A DNA stretch of 64,000 nt, from assembly GCF_050859505.1 (NCBI RefSeq), contig NZ_CP193934.1:3100001-3164000 (forward strand). Direction: 5' to 3'. The DNA is from Marinirhabdus sp050859505 (GTDB lineage: Bacteria; Bacteroidota; Bacteroidia; Flavobacteriales; Flavobacteriaceae). Positions 60,488-64,000 of this stretch are shown piece by piece (position 1 is the first letter of the stretch; every line of letters starts with the position of its first letter). The notes under the pieces were generated by a model, which was not told where the DNA came from, did no database searches, and was given only the letters and a program-made list of their open reading frames with translations. The position numbers and the translations under genes were made by a program.

Positions 60488-60862
60488 TTAATTTAAAGAA
60501 CTTCTGTCGTCACACATAGGAGGACAAGCCTTCGTAAAATCCCAAACACTGTTTACATTGCCCTCTGCATTTTCGGCATTTTCTGGAAGCAAATCTCTGT
60601 ATACCCCAGTCTTATCTTTCTGAGTTCCTACAATTACTAATTTCTCCTCATTGGTACTTGGATTTACGGCCAAATAAGCACGTACGCAGGCATCATCTGC
60701 CGGATTATCACCCATCTCTGCCAATACGCCTTGTAAATCCTGTATTGGAATTAGAAAGGCATTAACTTCATTGTGACTATTGTAACTACTCTCTACAGAG
60801 CGCCATTCCTGCGTCCATTGTTTTGCAGTTGCTAAACTAATTTTTTTGTCTTGTACACTCAT
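60488..60862 (-). CDS. Small soluble protein, first gene of module 2
   Basis: The product has 124 residues with no signal peptide. It shares with the module 1 small protein the start MS, the block ISLATAKQW, an IQDL block, the motif VRAYLAVN (IRVYFAAYN in module 1) and a C-terminal PP. It ends in CPPMCDDRSSLN, where two cysteines could bind metal or form a disulfide. Function unknown; position at the head of the operon and presence in both modules suggest it is an integral part, for example a cytosolic signal protein or a product under control of the system. Confidence 0.7.
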   Translation of the reverse strand: MSVQDKKISLATAKQWTQEWRSVESSYNSHNEVNAFLIPIQDLQGVLAEMGDNPADDACVRAYLAVNPSTNEEKLVIVGTQKDKTGVYRDLLPENAENAEGNVNSVWDFTKACPPMCDDRSSLN

Positions 60863-60948
60863 TTTTTTGGTTTTAGTTAATTGTTTAATTAGGTAATTAG
60901 ATATATAGTATAATTTATAGTTCCCTAATTCCTGGAATCTAAAAATAG

Positions 60949-60977
60949 AAAAACCTCCGCTTTGGGCGAAGGTTTTT
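60949..60977 (-). terminator. Terminator of the subtilase gene
   Basis: A 12-bp stem (AAAAACCTCCGC at 60949-60960, GCGAAGGTTTTT at 60966-60977, one G-T pair) with a 5-nt loop lies 23 bases after the stop. On the minus strand the T-run of the arm continues as CTATTTTT. Confidence 0.8.
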
Positions 60978-60999
60978 CGGTTAAAATAAATTGGTTAGC

Positions 61000-63465
61000 T
61001 TATTTCTTCACTATTTGTAGTACTGTGGTAGCGTTTTCGGCTTGTACACGTACAAAATAGTTTCCTGCAGCTAATGTAGAAAGGTCTATTTGTATTTGTG
61101 TTGCACCTACTTTTTTACTTAACAAGGTCTGTCCAAGAACATTTACTATCTCTATAGATGACATTTGTTTTGCAGCTGTAATATTTAATACGTTTGAAGT
61201 TGGGTTAGGATATACTACCAAACCTTCAATAGCGTTTTCATTTATGCCAAGCGTTTCAGTTGTAGTAAAGCTAAAAACGTCTGAGAAGTCACCTTCGTCA
61301 CAAATATTGGTTCCACGTACTCTCCAGAAATACTCAGTATCTTCATCCAGATCGGTTACCGTAACCGTAGGCACAAAAGTAGTTTCAGAAACAACAATGT
61401 CTGCAAAGGCAGCATCTGTAGCTAATTCAAAATCATATTCAACAGCATCTGAAGTAAGTTCTTCCCAAATAAAAGTTAGGTCGGTATTTATTTCTACCGC
61501 AGTATCTGCAGGTGTTGTAAGTACAACAGTTGCTAAATCTGACTCTATAATAGTTAAAGCCAATGTAATTGAATTTGTGGCCGAAATAGAATTTCCAGTA
61601 ATTTCCATAAAGTACTCCCCTGGCGTAACATTATTTAATCCAGTAAGGTTAAGAGTAATTTGACCATCGTCATTTAACGTAGCTGGAGAAACAATTCCAA
61701 CAGCTCCTGTAGGAACATCTGAAACAGTAAAAGTTACAGTTTCAGTAAAGGTATCTATGAAATCTACATCTACAGCATAACTTCCTGTTGCTACATCGTT
61801 ACATATTTCTTGGTCATTTTCAGTAGTAGAAAATGAAAAGTCGTTTACAATTCCAGTAACAATTAATGAAAATGTTTGTGCAGCATTGGTAAGTGTTCCC
61901 TTATGGGTTACTTCAATTAAATATTTACCACTGGCACCACCTACTTCTATCTTTTCAATATTATCTACAATATTGTCACCAGTTGTAGCAGCAGCAGTAA
62001 AGTTAGCTGGATTCAATTTCCAAGGCATGTGCACAGTTCCTGCTCCACCCACTTCGGTAACACGTAAATCTAAATCGTTTACAAGTGAAGGAATAAATGC
62101 ATCTTCTACACCTTGTGGAGGCACGGTTCCCGCAGGATCTGTCCAAGTAATTGATGCTACAAAATCATTTATGTTGTCCGAATTTACTTCTAACGTGTAA
62201 GTTTGTCCTTGTGCTAGCACAATCTCTCTCATTTCAGAAGTCTTCCCATTATTTGAGATTACTTCTGCAGCTCTTTCTGTATTCAATAGACCCCAACCAA
62301 AACGGTAATCTGGACCTGGGTTACTTCCAGCTTCATCAACAGTATGCAATGCTAATCCTCTTAAAGTAGAGCTTAGCATAAAGTTTCCGTTAATATCGTT
62401 ATAATGTTGTTGTAATAAAATAAGACTTCCAGAAGTGTTTGGAGTTGCCATAGAAGTACCACTAAAGTTAGAGTACGCTGTGTTTGACGTTCCTACAGAG
62501 GAAAGCATATTTACACCCTTAGCAGAAATATCTGGTTTTACTCTTCCGTCATCTGTTGGTCCCCAGCTACTAAAACTAGACATTACAACACTAGAAGGTC
62601 CTGTATAGTTTAGCACTTCATTTGTAGCAGCACAAATAATTGTGTTTTTTGCTACACTCTTGTCGGTTAAATAGTCATAGCCACCATCACTTGTATTTGC
62701 ACCAGATTGGCGATCATTTCCTGCAGAACATACTGGTAAATAAAACGGTGCATTGTATGCGATATTATCCATATCTCTTGCATTGGTATCATAGTACCCT
62801 AAATACCATAGCGGTACGCCATCTGCAGGGATACCGTAAGAATGATTAGAGACTAGTAATCCAGTAGCTGCAGCTGCGGCCATCTCTGCTTCATCATTAT
62901 TAAAACTGTATGCCTCTAAAGTAGCCAAAGGTGCCATTCCTTTAGCATTACCAGAATTAACAGTTCCAGTCCCAATCATAGTACCGGCAACGTGAGTGGA
63001 GTGACTACTAATAGTTGTTGTTCCATCAACTTGGGTAGCACGTCCTCCAATAAGTTCGTGTGTTTCGCGTACGCGACCACCATCCCAAACTCCGGCAACC
63101 ATACCTTCTCCATTAAGATCTAGACCAGCACCACCTCCGGTATGTACTTTATCGGTACGTGTGGTAATAGCTCCTTCTGGATTTTCAGTAGCATAATAGA
63201 TAGGCTCTCCAGATGAAAATACACCAACCAGTTCTGCCTGACCTCCATTTTCTATTTCAATGAATTCTTCCCATCCATTTATACTTGCCAATGCTAATGC
63301 TTCCGCTTTTTCGGCTGCAAATTGAATCGCATATTGTAATTCTAGTTGTGCTAGCGTGGTAAGATTAGATTTGTTCGTGATTTCACGTCGTTCAGAATCT
63401 GTTTGTGCAAACCCAAAGGCTACAAAAAACAGAAAAAGAAATGACAAAAAGTTGTTCTTTTTCAT
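61000..63465 (-). CDS. Secreted S8 subtilisin-like protease with T9SS sorting domain
   Basis: The product has 821 residues. A cleavable signal (1-20, ending in GFAQ) precedes a propeptide-like stretch and an S8 catalytic domain with Asp128 (GVWDGG), His158 (STHVAG), oxyanion Asn250 (SAGND) and Ser338 (SGTSMATP). A proprotein-convertase-P-like beta domain follows (about 405-545), then a region of unknown beta domains, a fibronectin-type III-like domain (about 650-735: ELATDAAFAD, then TEYFWRVRG) and a type A T9SS C-terminal sorting domain (VVYPNPTSN, NVLGQTL, AAGNYFVRV, and end KK). It is therefore exported to the surface or medium. The terminator downstream makes it monocistronic. Confidence 0.93.
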   Translation of the reverse strand: MKKNNFLSFLFLFFVAFGFAQTDSERREITNKSNLTTLAQLELQYAIQFAAEKAEALALASINGWEEFIEIENGGQAELVGVFSSGEPIYYATENPEGAITTRTDKVHTGGGAGLDLNGEGMVAGVWDGGRVRETHELIGGRATQVDGTTTISSHSTHVAGTMIGTGTVNSGNAKGMAPLATLEAYSFNNDEAEMAAAAATGLLVSNHSYGIPADGVPLWYLGYYDTNARDMDNIAYNAPFYLPVCSAGNDRQSGANTSDGGYDYLTDKSVAKNTIICAATNEVLNYTGPSSVVMSSFSSWGPTDDGRVKPDISAKGVNMLSSVGTSNTAYSNFSGTSMATPNTSGSLILLQQHYNDINGNFMLSSTLRGLALHTVDEAGSNPGPDYRFGWGLLNTERAAEVISNNGKTSEMREIVLAQGQTYTLEVNSDNINDFVASITWTDPAGTVPPQGVEDAFIPSLVNDLDLRVTEVGGAGTVHMPWKLNPANFTAAATTGDNIVDNIEKIEVGGASGKYLIEVTHKGTLTNAAQTFSLIVTGIVNDFSFSTTENDQEICNDVATGSYAVDVDFIDTFTETVTFTVSDVPTGAVGIVSPATLNDDGQITLNLTGLNNVTPGEYFMEITGNSISATNSITLALTIIESDLATVVLTTPADTAVEINTDLTFIWEELTSDAVEYDFELATDAAFADIVVSETTFVPTVTVTDLDEDTEYFWRVRGTNICDEGDFSDVFSFTTTETLGINENAIEGLVVYPNPTSNVLNITAAKQMSSIEIVNVLGQTLLSKKVGATQIQIDLSTLAAGNYFVRVQAENATTVLQIVKK

Positions 63466-63571
63466 AGTACTTTTTTTTATTAAACATGTTGAATTGCAAT
63501 AATATTAAAGAAATCCTAATATAGAAAACAAAAGTTTGTGTTTTTATGAACTATTTGGGCCTTAAAAGAAT

Positions 63572-64000
63572 TTATTTTCTTTTTTCTAGGTATTCTATTG
63601 CATGTTCTCCATTAAGAAGTGCCACATTTTCCAAAATAGCAGTTGCCACTTCCTTGCCCAACTGAACCCCCCACTGGTCATAACTGAAGATATTCCAAAC
63701 CACTCCTTGTACGTAAATTTTATGTTCATACATAGCCAGTAAGCTCCCTAAATTTTTAGGAGTTAATTCCTGTATAAAAATAGTTGTTGTTGGTTTGTTA
63801 CCTGTAAAGCTGCTATAAGGCTCTTTTGCACTATAGGGTTTTCCTGTAGCCAAAGCCTCCGTTTGTGCCAGACAATTGGCAAGCAACATCTCATGTAATT
63901 CTAGGTTGGAACGTAACGAATTTGTAAAACAAATAAAATCGGTTGGGATTATTTTAGTGCCTTGATGTAATAATTGAAAAAAAGCATGCTGTGCATTCGT
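63572..64000 (-). CDS. pgi: Glucose-6-phosphate isomerase, C-terminal part (5' end outside the window)
   Basis: 143 codons are visible and the frame stays open to base 64000, so the N-terminal three quarters lie outside. The visible part contains the Pgi segment QHAFFQLLHQGTKIIPTDF, with the active-site His and the downstream conserved block GVVWNIFSYDQWGVQLGK. It interconverts glucose-6-phosphate and fructose-6-phosphate in the cytosol. An internal Met at 63889 is not the start. Nothing of note was seen between its stop and the subtilase gene. Confidence 0.94.
   Translation of the reverse strand, partial: TNAQHAFFQLLHQGTKIIPTDFICFTNSLRSNLELHEMLLANCLAQTEALATGKPYSAKEPYSSFTGNKPTTTIFIQELTPKNLGSLLAMYEHKIYVQGVVWNIFSYDQWGVQLGKEVATAILENVALLNGEHAIEYLEKRK

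Noticed and set aside
1..64000. tRNA, rRNA, transposase, phage genes or replication origin
   Set aside because: Looked for on both strands by eye; no cloverleaf, rRNA core, DDE transposase, integrase or dnaA-box cluster was recognised. A covariance search would be decisive for small RNAs.

Overview
The window looks like chromosomal DNA of a marine-type member of the Flavobacteriaceae (Bacteroidota). The evidence is AT-rich sequence, the Bacteroidota promoter motif TTG-N17-23-TAnnTTTG in front of many genes, almost no Shine-Dalgarno sites, many short lipoprotein signals, two secreted proteins with type IX secretion (T9SS) C-terminal sorting domains, a fused alpha/beta E1 branched-chain dehydrogenase, and a menaquinone gene (menB). 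No rRNA, tRNA, CRISPR array, transposase or integrase was seen.

Layout. 1-6.5 kb: partial metallophosphoesterase lipoprotein, an HD-domain/Pycsar-type membrane protein, a convergent GAF-domain protein and a TlpA-like thioredoxin lipoprotein. 6.5-27 kb, mostly housekeeping: rhomboid protease, lipid A-type acyltransferase, glmM, ACP phosphodiesterase, gamma-glutamyltranspeptidase, two unknown genes, uvrA, a LOG-family enzyme, a secreted endonuclease-like protein coupled to a degenerate M1 peptidase fused to a predicted outer-membrane barrel, the E1 alpha/beta dehydrogenase, a small secreted protein and asnB. The asnB leader carries an Asn-rich 16-codon peptide followed by mutually exclusive hairpins, a complete-looking transcription attenuator. 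27-34 kb is more AT-rich and accessory in character: a PHP-ABC ATPase (TrlF-like), an SH3 protein, an AraC regulator and an S41 peptidase, separated by attC-like folded intergenic elements and bounded by short inverted repeats. 34-43 kb: DUF2130 protein, NAD(P)-binding oxidoreductase, acyl-CoA desaturase with a Crp/Fnr regulator, menB, C1 peptidase, putative esterase and an RluA pseudouridine synthase.

43-61 kb holds two copies of the same operon plan, both on the minus strand: a small soluble protein of about 120 residues, one or two multi-spanning membrane proteins, a HisKA_3-type histidine kinase and a NarL/LuxR-type response regulator. In the first copy all four genes overlap. In the second the membrane protein gene is tandemly duplicated. 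Between the copies lie a pxpABC 5-oxoprolinase operon led by an Nramp-like transporter with altered metal-site motifs, a DUF2891 lipoprotein, an M16 protease, a two-gene secreted/membrane unit with an operator-like upstream region, and the ComM/YifB ATPase. The window ends with a T9SS-secreted subtilase and the 3' end of pgi.

The most promising signals are the asparagine attenuator in front of asnB, the twin small-protein/membrane/two-component modules, and the cassette-like island carrying the PHP-ABC ATPase. Several start codons were placed downstream of the longest open frame because the upstream TTG, GTG or ATG falls inside the -7 promoter box.
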